NCBI RefSeq assembly: GCF_001612845.1
Contig: NZ_BDBF01000046.1
Span: forward strand, 1 to 64,000
DNA: 64,000 bases
Direction: 5' to 3'
Source: Nocardia elegans NBRC 108235
Lineage (GTDB): Bacteria > Actinomycetota > Actinomycetes > Mycobacteriales > Mycobacteriaceae
Each line of letters starts with the position of its first letter. Positions within the stretch are counted from its first letter, which is position 1. This document shows, in pieces, positions 49,329 to 57,456 of this stretch. A program made the translations under genes and the position numbers. Below the pieces are notes generated by a model. That model was not told the origin of the DNA. It worked only from the letters and a program-made list of their open reading frames with translations, and searched no databases.

Positions 49329-50512
49329 GCGCGAAACGTCCCCCCGCCTTCGACGCACTCGACCCGCTGGCCATCGATTCGCTGCTGTCCGAAGACGAAC
49401 GGGCCGTGCGCGACAGTGTGCGCGGCTTCTGCGCCGAGCACATCACCCCGCATATCGCCGACTGGTTCGAAGCCGGCGATCTGCCCGGCGCGCGCGATCT
49501 GGCCCGCGAATTCGGCAGGCTCGGTGTGCTCGGCATGCATCTCGAGGGTTACGGATGCAGCGGCGCCTCGGCCGTGCACTACGGCCTGGCCTGCCTGGAA
49601 CTCGAGGCCTGCGATTCCGGTATCCGCTCCCTGGTCTCGGTGCAGGGCTCACTGGCCATGTTCTCCATCTGGAACAACGGTTCGGAGGAACAGAAGCAGC
49701 GGTGGCTGCCGGGTATGGCCACGGGCGAGATCATCGGCTGCTTCGGCCTCACCGAACCGGATGTGGGAAGCGATCCGGCGGCCATGCAGTCCCGCGCCAA
49801 GCGCGACGGTGACGACTGGATTCTCAACGGGCGCAAGATGTGGATCACCAACGGCTCGATCGCCGATGTCGCGGTGGTGTGGGCCAACACCGACGAGGGC
49901 ATCCGCGGTTTCATCGTCCCCACCGACACCCAGGGATTCAGCGCACACACGATCAAACACAAACTGTCGCTGCGCGCGTCGATCACCAGCGAACTGGTCC
50001 TCGACGACGTGCGCCTGCCCGCCGAGGCGATGATGCCCGAGGGCCGCGGCGTGAAGGCGCCGCTGTCGAGTCTGTCCGAGGCGCGCTACGGCATCATCTG
50101 GGGTTCGATGGGCGCGGCCCGCTCGGCCTGGCAGGCGGCTCGCGATTATTCGATGCAGCGCAATCAGTTCGGACGTCCGATCGCCGGATTTCAGCTGACG
50201 CAGGCCAAACTCACCGATATGGCCGTCGAACTGCACAAGGGCCAACTACTTTCGCTGCATCTGGGCCGGCTCAAGGATTCGGTGGGACTGCGGCCCGAAC
50301 AGGTGAGCTTCGGCAAACTCAACAACACCCGCGAGGCGATCGAGATCTGCCGCACCGCGCGAACGATTCTGGGCGGCAACGGCATTTCGCTCGAATATCC
50401 GATCATCCGGCACATGGTGAATCTCGAGTCCGTCCTCACCTACGAGGGGACGCCGGAGATGCATCAACTCGTGCTCGGCCAGGCCTTCACCGGCCAGAAC
50501 GCCTTCCGCTGA
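49325..50512 (+). CDS. Acyl-CoA dehydrogenase, glutaryl-CoA dehydrogenase type
   Basis: A 395-residue FAD acyl-CoA dehydrogenase. Sequence features are those of glutaryl-CoA dehydrogenase: DSGIRSLVSVQGSL with the arginine that in human GCDH (R94) binds the distal carboxylate, TEPDVGSDP, GRKMWITNGSIAD, GRPIAGFQLTQAKLTDM, and the catalytic glutamate in TYEGTPEMHQL. The arginine implies a dicarboxylyl-CoA substrate (glutaryl-CoA, or pimeloyl-CoA). Members of the family may also decarboxylate. It overlaps the ligase by four bases and precedes a second dehydrogenase by 11 bases. Confidence 0.9.
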   Translation: MSAKRPPAFDALDPLAIDSLLSEDERAVRDSVRGFCAEHITPHIADWFEAGDLPGARDLAREFGRLGVLGMHLEGYGCSGASAVHYGLACLELEACDSGIRSLVSVQGSLAMFSIWNNGSEEQKQRWLPGMATGEIIGCFGLTEPDVGSDPAAMQSRAKRDGDDWILNGRKMWITNGSIADVAVVWANTDEGIRGFIVPTDTQGFSAHTIKHKLSLRASITSELVLDDVRLPAEAMMPEGRGVKAPLSSLSEARYGIIWGSMGAARSAWQAARDYSMQRNQFGRPIAGFQLTQAKLTDMAVELHKGQLLSLHLGRLKDSVGLRPEQVSFGKLNNTREAIEICRTARTILGGNGISLEYPIIRHMVNLESVLTYEGTPEMHQLVLGQAFTGQNAFR

Positions 50513-50523
50513 CAAGAGGTCCC

Positions 50524-51672
50524 ATGAACGCACGACTGGAGTACGACTCCGAACACCGCCAATTCCGTTCCATGGTCCGCGATTTCGTCCGGCAGACGGT
50601 CGCGCCGGCCCACGAGGACTGGGAACACGCCGGCCGGCTGGACCGATCGCTGTTCACCGAGGCGGGCAAGCTGGGACTGCTCGGCTTCCCGGTCCCGGAG
50701 CGCTTCGGCGGGCCGGGAGTCGAGGATTTCCGCTACCACGCCATCGTGATCGAGGAGATCACGCGGGCGGGTGCGGCCGCGGCGGGTATCGCGTTCTCCC
50801 TGCAGAACGATGTGGTGCTGCCCTATCTGACCGATCTCACCGACGAGGAGCAGAAGGCCCGCTGGCTGCCCGGCGTCGTCACCGGTGAGACCGTCCTGGG
50901 GATCGCCATGACCGAACCGGGTACGGGCAGCGATCTCACCGGCATTCGTACCACCGCCGTACGCGACGGCGAGTATTACGTGGTCGACGGCAGCAAGACG
51001 TTCATCTCGAACGGGCAGAACGGTGACCTGTTCGTGGTCGCGGTCCGCACCGGCGAGGACAAGCACAAGGGGCTGACGCTGCTGGTCGTCGAGGCCGACA
51101 CACCGGGATTCGGCCGCGGCCGCAACCTGGAGAAGATCGGCCTGCACGCCCAGGACACCAGCGAACTCACCTTCACCGAGATGCGGGTGCCGGTGGCGAA
51201 CCGGCTCGGCGCGGAGGGCGAGGGCTTCTATCAGCTGGTGCGGAATCTGCCGCAGGAGCGGCTGTCGCTCTCGGTCGGCGCGGTCGCGGCGGCCGAGGGA
51301 GTGCTCGCGCACACCCTGGACTACGTGCGTGAACGCAAGGCCTTCGGCGCCTCGATCGCGAGCTTCCAGAACACGCAATTCGTGCTGGCGGAATTGGCGA
51401 CCGAGCTCGATATCGCGCGGACCTTCCTCGACGACTGCCTTGCCGAACACATTTCCGGCGGCCTCACCGCGGCCCGCGCCGCCCGGCTGAAATGGTGGAC
51501 CACCGAATTACAGATGCGGGTGGCCGACCGCTGCCTGCAGTTGCACGGCGGCTACGGCTATATGCGCGAATATGCGGTCTCGCGAGCCTTCGTCGACGCG
51601 CGCATTCAGAGCATCTACGGCGGCACCACGGAGATCATGAAGACGATCATCGCGAAGGAGTTGGGCATCTGA
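50524..51672 (+). CDS. Acyl-CoA dehydrogenase
   Basis: A 382-residue FAD acyl-CoA dehydrogenase. It shows MTEPGTGSDLTGI, GSKTFISNGQNGDLFV, ERLSLSVGAVAAAEGVL, RKAFGASIASFQNTQF, LQLHGGYGYMREYAVSRAFVDARI and the catalytic base Glu in YGGTTEIMKTIIAKE. It lacks the GCDH-type Arg and so uses a monocarboxylyl-CoA, perhaps a cyclic or branched one. AAGAGG lies seven bases before the ATG. It is the last gene before the TetR regulator, which starts 74 bases beyond its stop. Confidence 0.9.
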   Translation: MNARLEYDSEHRQFRSMVRDFVRQTVAPAHEDWEHAGRLDRSLFTEAGKLGLLGFPVPERFGGPGVEDFRYHAIVIEEITRAGAAAAGIAFSLQNDVVLPYLTDLTDEEQKARWLPGVVTGETVLGIAMTEPGTGSDLTGIRTTAVRDGEYYVVDGSKTFISNGQNGDLFVVAVRTGEDKHKGLTLLVVEADTPGFGRGRNLEKIGLHAQDTSELTFTEMRVPVANRLGAEGEGFYQLVRNLPQERLSLSVGAVAAAEGVLAHTLDYVRERKAFGASIASFQNTQFVLAELATELDIARTFLDDCLAEHISGGLTAARAARLKWWTTELQMRVADRCLQLHGGYGYMREYAVSRAFVDARIQSIYGGTTEIMKTIIAKELGI

Positions 51673-51699
51673 TTTTCGGTGGACCACTCTAGAGTTGAG

Positions 51700-51713
51700 T
51701 GAACCGCCGTTCA
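51700..51713. promoter_or_regulatory. TetR-type operator before regulator gene
   Basis: TGAACCGCCGTTCA is an inverted repeat (TGAAC/GTTCA, 4-base spacer) 33 bases before the TetR start, followed by TTC as in GTTCATTC. The first gene of the regulon carries TGAATGTACGTTCATTC. The shared motif is GTGAA-N4-CGTTCATTC. Confidence 0.7.
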
Positions 51714-51746
51714 TTCGACTGCGCAGAATACGGAAGGGTATGCCCG

Positions 51747-52409
51747 ATGGCGAAGCGATCCGCACCGATGGAACTCGAGGAGGCGGTGCGCGCGGTGCGA
51801 ACCAGCTCGCGCCGGCGCCAACTCCTCAACGCGGCCGTCGCCGTCATGCAGACCACGGGCTTTCATCAGATGTCGATGCAGGCGCTCGCGGATCAGGCCG
51901 ATGTGAGCGTCGGGCTCATCTACAAGTATTTCGGCGGTAAGGAAGACCTGCTGCTCGCGGCGATCGTCGATATTCTCGACGCCTTCCGGGACGAATTGGC
52001 TCCGGCCATGGACGCGGTCGGCGACGATCCGGTGGAGCGGCTCGTCGCCGGTTTCCGGCACTACGTGGAAATCGTCGACGAGAACCTCGACGCCGTGGTC
52101 CTGACCTATCGGGAGAGCCGGACCCTCGATCCGGAGGGCCGCGAACGGATCAAGGAGCTCGAGGTCGAAACCTCCGCCCCGCTGCGGGCCGCCGTCGAGG
52201 CGGGTATCGCGGCGGGTCTGATGAACGACCTCGATCCGGACCTCGTCGTCTTCAATCTGATGATGCTCGCCCACGCCTGGGCCCTCAAACATTGGCATTT
52301 CGCGCCGCGCTACACCGTCGAGCAGTACATCCGGGCACAGGTGCTTTTCGTGCTGCCCACCGTGCTCGCCCCCGGAGTCGCCGAGCGCTATCGACACCTC
52401 ATGGAGTGA
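51747..52409 (+). CDS. TetR-family regulator of the catabolic operon
   Basis: A 220-residue TetR protein. The helix-turn-helix spans residues 20-66: RRRQLLNAAVAVMQTTGFHQ, MSMQALADQADVSVGLIYKYF, GGKEDLLLAAI. The ligand domain resembles those of acyl-CoA-responsive TetR proteins only in general size. GGAAGGG lies eight bases before the ATG at 51747. It follows the second dehydrogenase gene by 74 bases with its own operator, so it is probably autoregulated, released by an acyl-CoA. The next crotonase gene starts 6 bases after its stop. Confidence 0.9.
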   Translation: MAKRSAPMELEEAVRAVRTSSRRRQLLNAAVAVMQTTGFHQMSMQALADQADVSVGLIYKYFGGKEDLLLAAIVDILDAFRDELAPAMDAVGDDPVERLVAGFRHYVEIVDENLDAVVLTYRESRTLDPEGRERIKELEVETSAPLRAAVEAGIAAGLMNDLDPDLVVFNLMMLAHAWALKHWHFAPRYTVEQYIRAQVLFVLPTVLAPGVAERYRHLME

Positions 52410-52415
52410 AATATC

Positions 52416-53159
52416 TTGTCGGTCACGCTGTCTCGTACCGGCGCCGTCGGCGTCCTCACCCTCGACCGCCCGCCGGTCAATGCCTTCGACGAGGGGCAGG
52501 CCGCCGAATTCGCCACCTCGGTTGCCGAATTCGGCGCCGACCCGGCGGTGCGTGCGGTCGTGGTGCGCAGTGCGGCGAAGGTGTTCTGCGCGGGTGCCGA
52601 TATCGCCATGATGGATTCCTGGCGGGAACTGCCCGACCGAGGTGTGCGGCTGGAGAAGTTCTGCCTGCTGCTGCAAAATGCGTTCGCGGCACTGGCGGCG
52701 CTGGAAAAACCCACGATCGCCGAGATCGGTGGTGCGGCCACCGGCGGCGGATTCGAACTCGCCCTCGCCTGCGACTTTCGGGTCGCGCGCGCTACCGCCA
52801 AAATCGGGTTGCCCGAGGTCGGAATCGGTTTGCTGCCGGGCGCCGGTGGCACTCAGCGGCTTACGCGTCTGGTCGGACCGGCCACCGCGTACCGACTGAT
52901 TCTCGGCGCGGAGCTGATCGACGCGACGACGGCCGAACGGCTCGGCCTCGTGCACTGGGCCGTCGACGATGCGGCGGCCACGGCGATGACGCTCGCCGAA
53001 CGCCTGGCCGATCTTCCCGCGGATGCCTACACCGCCGCCAAACGGTGTATCGATGCGGCGGGCACCGGAGGCGGGTACGGCTTGGAGCGCACCGAAATCG
53101 GGGCACTCATCCACACCGAGGAAACCGGGCGCCGCTTGGATCGATTCGTTTCCCGCTAG
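52416..53159 (+). CDS. Enoyl-CoA hydratase, canonical
   Basis: A 247-residue enoyl-CoA hydratase. Unlike the gene at 46098 it keeps both catalytic glutamates: E114 in GGFELALACD and E134 in LPEVGIGLLPGAGGTQRL. The CoA-binding CAGADIAMM is present. It should add water to a 2-enoyl-CoA produced by the dehydrogenases. The start is TTG 52416, with GGAGTGA ten bases upstream, inside the end of the TetR gene, so it is translated together with it. It stands at the end of the regulon. Confidence 0.88.
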   Translation: MSVTLSRTGAVGVLTLDRPPVNAFDEGQAAEFATSVAEFGADPAVRAVVVRSAAKVFCAGADIAMMDSWRELPDRGVRLEKFCLLLQNAFAALAALEKPTIAEIGGAATGGGFELALACDFRVARATAKIGLPEVGIGLLPGAGGTQRLTRLVGPATAYRLILGAELIDATTAERLGLVHWAVDDAAATAMTLAERLADLPADAYTAAKRCIDAAGTGGGYGLERTEIGALIHTEETGRRLDRFVSR

Positions 53160-53250
53160 GGCGAATTTCTCGTGCGGCGTCGATTCGGCGGAGCTGCGGC
53201 TGTTGTCCGAATCCGGCTCCGCTCGGCCGCGCAATGCCTAGAGTGCGCTC

Positions 53251-54129
53251 ATGAGCAGAGTGGGCGCCCTGGTTCGAGTCGCGCTGGCCTATGTCGTAGC
53301 CGTCGTCGTGGGGCTCGCCTGGCTGCTGTGGGGTCCGGATACCGGGCAGTTGTGGTTGAACGGCCTGATCGCCGATTTGATCGCCACGGTTGTGGTCTTC
53401 GTATTCAGCCGGATCTACCAGAATTCCAGTTTCTACGACCCGTACTGGAGCGTGATCCCGCCCCTGCTGGCCTTCTACTGGTGGATTCGCAGCGACGAGC
53501 CGTCGAATACGACCCGCTGGTGGCTGATGATGGCCGTCATGCTGGTGTGGGCGGTGCGGCTCACCGCCAACTGGGTGACGACCTTTCCCGGTATGCACCA
53601 TGAGGATTGGCGCTATCCGATGGTGCGCGAACGAGCGGGCAGGTTCGCCTTCGTCGCGGATCTGTTCGGAATCCACGTCTTTCCGACGCTGCAGGTGTTC
53701 GCCGGGCTGATTCCGGTGTACGTGGTGGCGACGCGCGCCGGCGAACCGTTCAGTGCGCTCGACATCGTCGCCGTCGTGATCGGCGCGGGTGCGGTTGCCT
53801 TGGAAACCGTCGCCGACCTGCAGATGCATCGCTTCGCCGCGACCACATCGCCCGGCCAGGTCATGGACCGCGGGGTGTGGGCGTGGTCGCGGCATCCGAA
53901 CTATTTCGGCGAGTGCGGCGTCTGGCTCTCGTTCGGCCTGTTCGGGCTCGCGGCCGCCCCGGGCAACTGGTGGGTTCTCGCGGGGGTGGTGACCATGGTG
54001 GCGATGTTCGTCGGCGTCAGCATTCCGATGATGGAACAGCGCAGCCTGCAGCGACGGCCGGCGTATCGGGATGTGGTGCACAGGGTTTCGGTATTCGTTC
54101 CCCTGCCGCCGCGGAAACGAGCGGCATGA
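53251..54129 (+). CDS. DUF1295 membrane protein (steroid reductase-like)
   Basis: A 292-residue membrane protein with about seven helices. The C-terminal steroid 5-alpha-reductase/ICMT-like region carries VWAWSRHPNYFGECGVWLSFGLFG, where the R-H-P-N-Y motif usually contacts NADPH or SAM. Another family block is YDPYWSVIPPLLAFYW. DUF1295 proteins are related to 3-oxo-5-alpha-steroid 4-dehydrogenases and act on lipids. Its stop overlaps the start of the next FAD enzyme (ATGA), so they are probably partners in one reductive reaction. Confidence 0.88.
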   Translation: MSRVGALVRVALAYVVAVVVGLAWLLWGPDTGQLWLNGLIADLIATVVVFVFSRIYQNSSFYDPYWSVIPPLLAFYWWIRSDEPSNTTRWWLMMAVMLVWAVRLTANWVTTFPGMHHEDWRYPMVRERAGRFAFVADLFGIHVFPTLQVFAGLIPVYVVATRAGEPFSALDIVAVVIGAGAVALETVADLQMHRFAATTSPGQVMDRGVWAWSRHPNYFGECGVWLSFGLFGLAAAPGNWWVLAGVVTMVAMFVGVSIPMMEQRSLQRRPAYRDVVHRVSVFVPLPPRKRAA

Positions 54130-55256
54130 CCGGACCTCGGGTCGTCATCGTCGGACTGGGCGATACCGGTGTCCTCACCGGAATCCGGCTCGGCCGGGAC
54201 GCCGACGTCGTGGGCATCACGACGAAGCCCGGCTTCGTCAGCGGCCAGGAACTCGGCCTGCGACTGGCCCGCCCGCAGGAGTGGATGCGCGACTATCGCA
54301 TCGGCTACGACCGATTTCGCGGCCTCGACCCGATGCGCATCGTGCACGGCAGCGCCACCGCACTCGACACCACGAACCGGACCGTCCGGGTGCGCCATGT
54401 CGACGGATCGTCCAGCGATGAGCCGTACGACCTCGTGGTGATCGCCACCGGGGTGACCAACGGCTTCTGGCGGCACCCCGCCCTGCAAGACCATGCCGAC
54501 GTCGACGCCGACCTCGCCTCGCATCATCGGCGCATCGCCGACGCGGGCACTGTGGTGGTCGTCGGCGGGGGCGCGGCCGCGGCGAGTTGCGCGGCGCAGA
54601 TCGCCGAACGCTGGCCGGCGAAAGAGGTACACTTCTGCTTCCCCGGACAGCGGGCCCTCCCCGAACACCACCACCGGGTGTGGACGCGGGTCGAATCCCG
54701 GCTCGGCGCACTCGGAGTCGTCATCCACCCCGGCCATCGCGCGATACCGCCGCCCGCCTCGGATCTCGGCTCCGGCCCCGTCGAATGGTCCACCGGCCAG
54801 CCGCCCACTACCGCCGATGTGGTCATCTGGGCGATCGGGCGGATCCGGCCGAACACCGCGTGGCTTCCACCGGACATGCTCGACGAGCGCGGATTCGTCC
54901 GGGTACTGCCGACCCTGCGCGTCGTGGGTTTCGACGATGTCTTCGCGGTGGGCGACGTGGCGGCCACCGACCGGTTGCGCTCCTCGGCGCGCAACCAGGG
55001 CCACAAGGTGCTGGCACACAACCTCCGTGCGCACGCGAACGGCACATCCCTTCGGGTGTACCGGCCGCCGCGGCGGCGTTGGGGTTCGGTGCTCGGCGTC
55101 CAGCGTGACGGGCTGACGGTCTACGCGCCGAACGGGCTCGGCTTCCGGTTCCCGCTCCGGACCACCGACGCGCTCCAGCGATTCGTCGTCCGCCGCGGCA
55201 TCTACGGGGGCGTCCGCGAGGCCGGGAAGAACTCCGGCCCCGCCGAGCATCGGTAG
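54126..55256 (+). CDS. NADH dehydrogenase-like FAD oxidoreductase
   Basis: A 376-residue class I flavoprotein with an N-terminal FAD Rossmann motif (VVIVGLGDTGVLTGI, residues 6-20) and a second nucleotide-binding motif VVVVGGGAAAASCAAQIAE at about 140. The C-terminal FAD block is VVGFDDVFAVGDVAATD. It resembles AIF/FSP1- and NDH-2-type oxidoreductases, which pass electrons from NAD(P)H to quinones or other acceptors. It overlaps the DUF1295 gene by four bases, so it may supply electrons to that membrane protein. Confidence 0.85.
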   Translation: MTGPRVVIVGLGDTGVLTGIRLGRDADVVGITTKPGFVSGQELGLRLARPQEWMRDYRIGYDRFRGLDPMRIVHGSATALDTTNRTVRVRHVDGSSSDEPYDLVVIATGVTNGFWRHPALQDHADVDADLASHHRRIADAGTVVVVGGGAAAASCAAQIAERWPAKEVHFCFPGQRALPEHHHRVWTRVESRLGALGVVIHPGHRAIPPPASDLGSGPVEWSTGQPPTTADVVIWAIGRIRPNTAWLPPDMLDERGFVRVLPTLRVVGFDDVFAVGDVAATDRLRSSARNQGHKVLAHNLRAHANGTSLRVYRPPRRRWGSVLGVQRDGLTVYAPNGLGFRFPLRTTDALQRFVVRRGIYGGVREAGKNSGPAEHR

Positions 55257-55311
55257 CGACCCGAGCGCGTGCCATGCTACCGACGGGCACGGAGCGGGCA
55301 ATACTGCACGG

Positions 55312-55998
55312 GTGAGCGGTTCCGAGAACGACACCGACGACGTTCCGGCGTGGGCACGCCGCACGGCCGGCGAATCACGCTGGGCGGCAACGGCCGCGAT
55401 GGTGGGCATCATCGTCCTGCAAGTGCTGCTACCCGATCACTTTCAGCTGCGCCCGGTCTGGCTGCTGCCGATGCTGGAAACGGTGCTGCTGATCGTGCTC
55501 GTGACGAGTAGCCCGGTGCGCTTGGACCGTGAGGAGATCTGGCTGCGTTGGTGCAGCCTGGGGTTGTCGGCGCTGCTCGGCATCGCCACCGCCTGGTCGG
55601 TGTTCCGGCTGGTGGCCGGCCTGATCAACGGCACGCTCAGCAACGATCCGCCGGTCCTGCTCGGTTCCGGCGCGGCGATCTGGCTGACCAATGTCACCGT
55701 ATTCGCGCTCTGGTTCTGGGAACTCGATCGCGGCGGCCCGGCCGCACGGGCGCACGCCCGCGAACAGCTACCCGATTTCCTGTTCGTCCAGATGCAGAAT
55801 CCCGAGCTCTCCCCGGCCGACTGGGAGCCGGAATTCCTCGACTACCTCTACCTGTCGTTCACCAATGCCACCGCGTTCAGCCCCACCGATGTGATGCCGA
55901 TGACGCGCTGGGCCAAGACGCTGATGATGGCCGAATCCGCGTTGTCGCTGATCACCGCGGCACTGGTCATCGCGCGGGCGGTCAACGTCTTGAAGTGA
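55312..55998 (+). CDS. Integral membrane protein, DUF1345-like
   Basis: A 228-residue membrane protein with about five helices. The conserved end FLDYLYLSFTNATAFSPTDVMPMTRWAKTLMMAESALSL resembles the DUF1345 family, of unknown function. The first two helices (WAATAAMVGIIVLQVLL and LETVLLIVLVTSSP) follow a short acidic N-terminus. GTG 55312 starts it. It stands alone, 55 bases after the FAD gene, and converges with the FAD desaturase gene across a hairpin. Confidence 0.7.
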   Translation: MSGSENDTDDVPAWARRTAGESRWAATAAMVGIIVLQVLLPDHFQLRPVWLLPMLETVLLIVLVTSSPVRLDREEIWLRWCSLGLSALLGIATAWSVFRLVAGLINGTLSNDPPVLLGSGAAIWLTNVTVFALWFWELDRGGPAARAHAREQLPDFLFVQMQNPELSPADWEPEFLDYLYLSFTNATAFSPTDVMPMTRWAKTLMMAESALSLITAALVIARAVNVLK

Positions 55999-56016
55999 AG
56001 ACGGCGCAGAGTTTTC

Positions 56017-56036
56017 CGAGCCGCCGGAGCGGCTCG
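56017..56036. terminator. Bidirectional terminator
   Basis: CGAGCCGC (56017-56024) and GCGGCTCG (56029-56036) form an 8-bp perfect stem with loop CGGA, in the 39-base gap between the convergent membrane protein and FAD-enzyme genes. Confidence 0.7.
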
Positions 56037-56037
56037 C

Positions 56038-57456
56038 CTACCGGTCCACCAGTTCGGCCACCGCGAGCCGGGCGGCATTGGCGCCGCACATGCCGTGGGC
56101 GCCCGGTCCGGGCGGGGTCGCCGCCGAGCAGATGTACATGCCGCGAACGCCTAGGCTGTAGGGGGACAACGTGGTTCGCGGTCCGAACATCAGCTGGCGA
56201 ATGTCCTTGGCGCCGGTCATGATGTCGCCGCCGACATAGTTCGGGTTGTAGACGGCCATCTCGGTGGTCGAGCGAACCGCCTGTCCCACAATGCGCTCCC
56301 GGAAGCCGGGGGCGAACCGCTCGATCTGCGCGATGATCGCCTCGGTCGCATCGCCCGAATAGCCGTTGGGCACATGGGCGTAACTCCACACCGGGTGAAT
56401 GTCACCGGCCGAACGCTGTGGATCGGCCAGATACTGCTGCCCGACCAGAACGAAGGGACGCTCCGGCATCCGGCCCGCGTGGATCTCGCGTTCACCGGCG
56501 GCGAGCTCCGCGTAGGTTCCGCCGAGGTGCACGGTCCCGGCCCGGTGCGCGTGCGGAGCTGTCCACGGCACCCCACCGGCGACCGCGAAGTCGACCTTGT
56601 AGGCCCCGGGCCCGCGCCGGAAACGGGCGAACGCGTGCCGAACTCGTCGCGGTAACCGGTCGCCGAGAATTCGAGCGACGGCATCGGGCGCCAGATCGAA
56701 CATAGTGATGTCGGCCGGTGGCAACTGTGCCGCCGACTCGACCCGCACCCCGGTCTCGATCTTTCCGCCCAACTCCGCCAGCAGCGCCGCCAGCGCATCC
56801 GCAATCGCCTGTGATCCGCCTTCGGCCACCGCCCAGCCGTGCCGATGACCGGCGGCGAGGATGCCGAGGCCGACGGCCGATGTGAGCGGATGGTGCAGCG
56901 GCCGGAAGGCATGGACCGCAACGCCCCCGAACAGTGCCCGCGCCTGCTCGGTGCGGAACACCCGGGCGAAGGCCGAACCGGGCAGCAGCGTCGGCACCCC
57001 GAAGCGAGCCAACGTCAGCGGGTGATGCGGTACGCGCAGCAGCGGGCGCATGATGTCCTCGCTCAGCGCGTCGTAGCGGCGCACCGGGCGGTCGAATGCC
57101 AGTCGCCAGCGCGAGCCGTCGCGACCGAGCCCGGCCGCGGTCTGCTCGACCGAGCGGTACAGCACCCCGGCGCTGCCGTCGTCGAGCGGATGCACACAGT
57201 CGATCTCGGGCAACCGCCAAGTGAGCCCGTAGCGGTCGAGCCCCAGGCCGGCGAGGAACGGCGACCCGACGGCCATCGGGTGGATGGCCGAGCAGTGATC
57301 GTGCAGCAGACCGGGAACGATCGCCTCGCTGCTGCGCGTACCGCCGCCGATCTGCTCGGCCGCCTCGAGCACGGTGACCTCGACACCTTCGGAGGCGAGG
57401 GCGACGGCGGCGGCGAGCCCGTTGGGCCCGCCGCCGACCACCAGTGCGGTTGTCAC
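56038..57456 (-). CDS. FAD-dependent phytoene desaturase-like oxidoreductase
   Basis: A 472-residue FAD flavoenzyme. It starts with the dinucleotide motif VVGGGPNGLAAAVALASEGVEVTVLEAAEQIGGGTRS, followed by a family block IVPGLLHDHCSAIHPMAVGSPF. The C-terminal FAD block is GVRGMYICSAATPPGPGAHGMCGANAA. This is the CrtI/amine-oxidase superfamily, which dehydrogenates isoprenoid or lipid substrates. GTG 57456 overlaps the DUF3556 stop by four bases, so the two are translationally coupled. It is the last gene of the minus-strand unit started by the PucR regulator. Confidence 0.85.
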   Translation of the reverse strand: MTTALVVGGGPNGLAAAVALASEGVEVTVLEAAEQIGGGTRSSEAIVPGLLHDHCSAIHPMAVGSPFLAGLGLDRYGLTWRLPEIDCVHPLDDGSAGVLYRSVEQTAAGLGRDGSRWRLAFDRPVRRYDALSEDIMRPLLRVPHHPLTLARFGVPTLLPGSAFARVFRTEQARALFGGVAVHAFRPLHHPLTSAVGLGILAAGHRHGWAVAEGGSQAIADALAALLAELGGKIETGVRVESAAQLPPADITMFDLAPDAVARILGDRLPRRVRHAFARFRRGPGAYKVDFAVAGGVPWTAPHAHRAGTVHLGGTYAELAAGEREIHAGRMPERPFVLVGQQYLADPQRSAGDIHPVWSYAHVPNGYSGDATEAIIAQIERFAPGFRERIVGQAVRSTTEMAVYNPNYVGGDIMTGAKDIRQLMFGPRTTLSPYSLGVRGMYICSAATPPGPGAHGMCGANAARLAVAELVDR

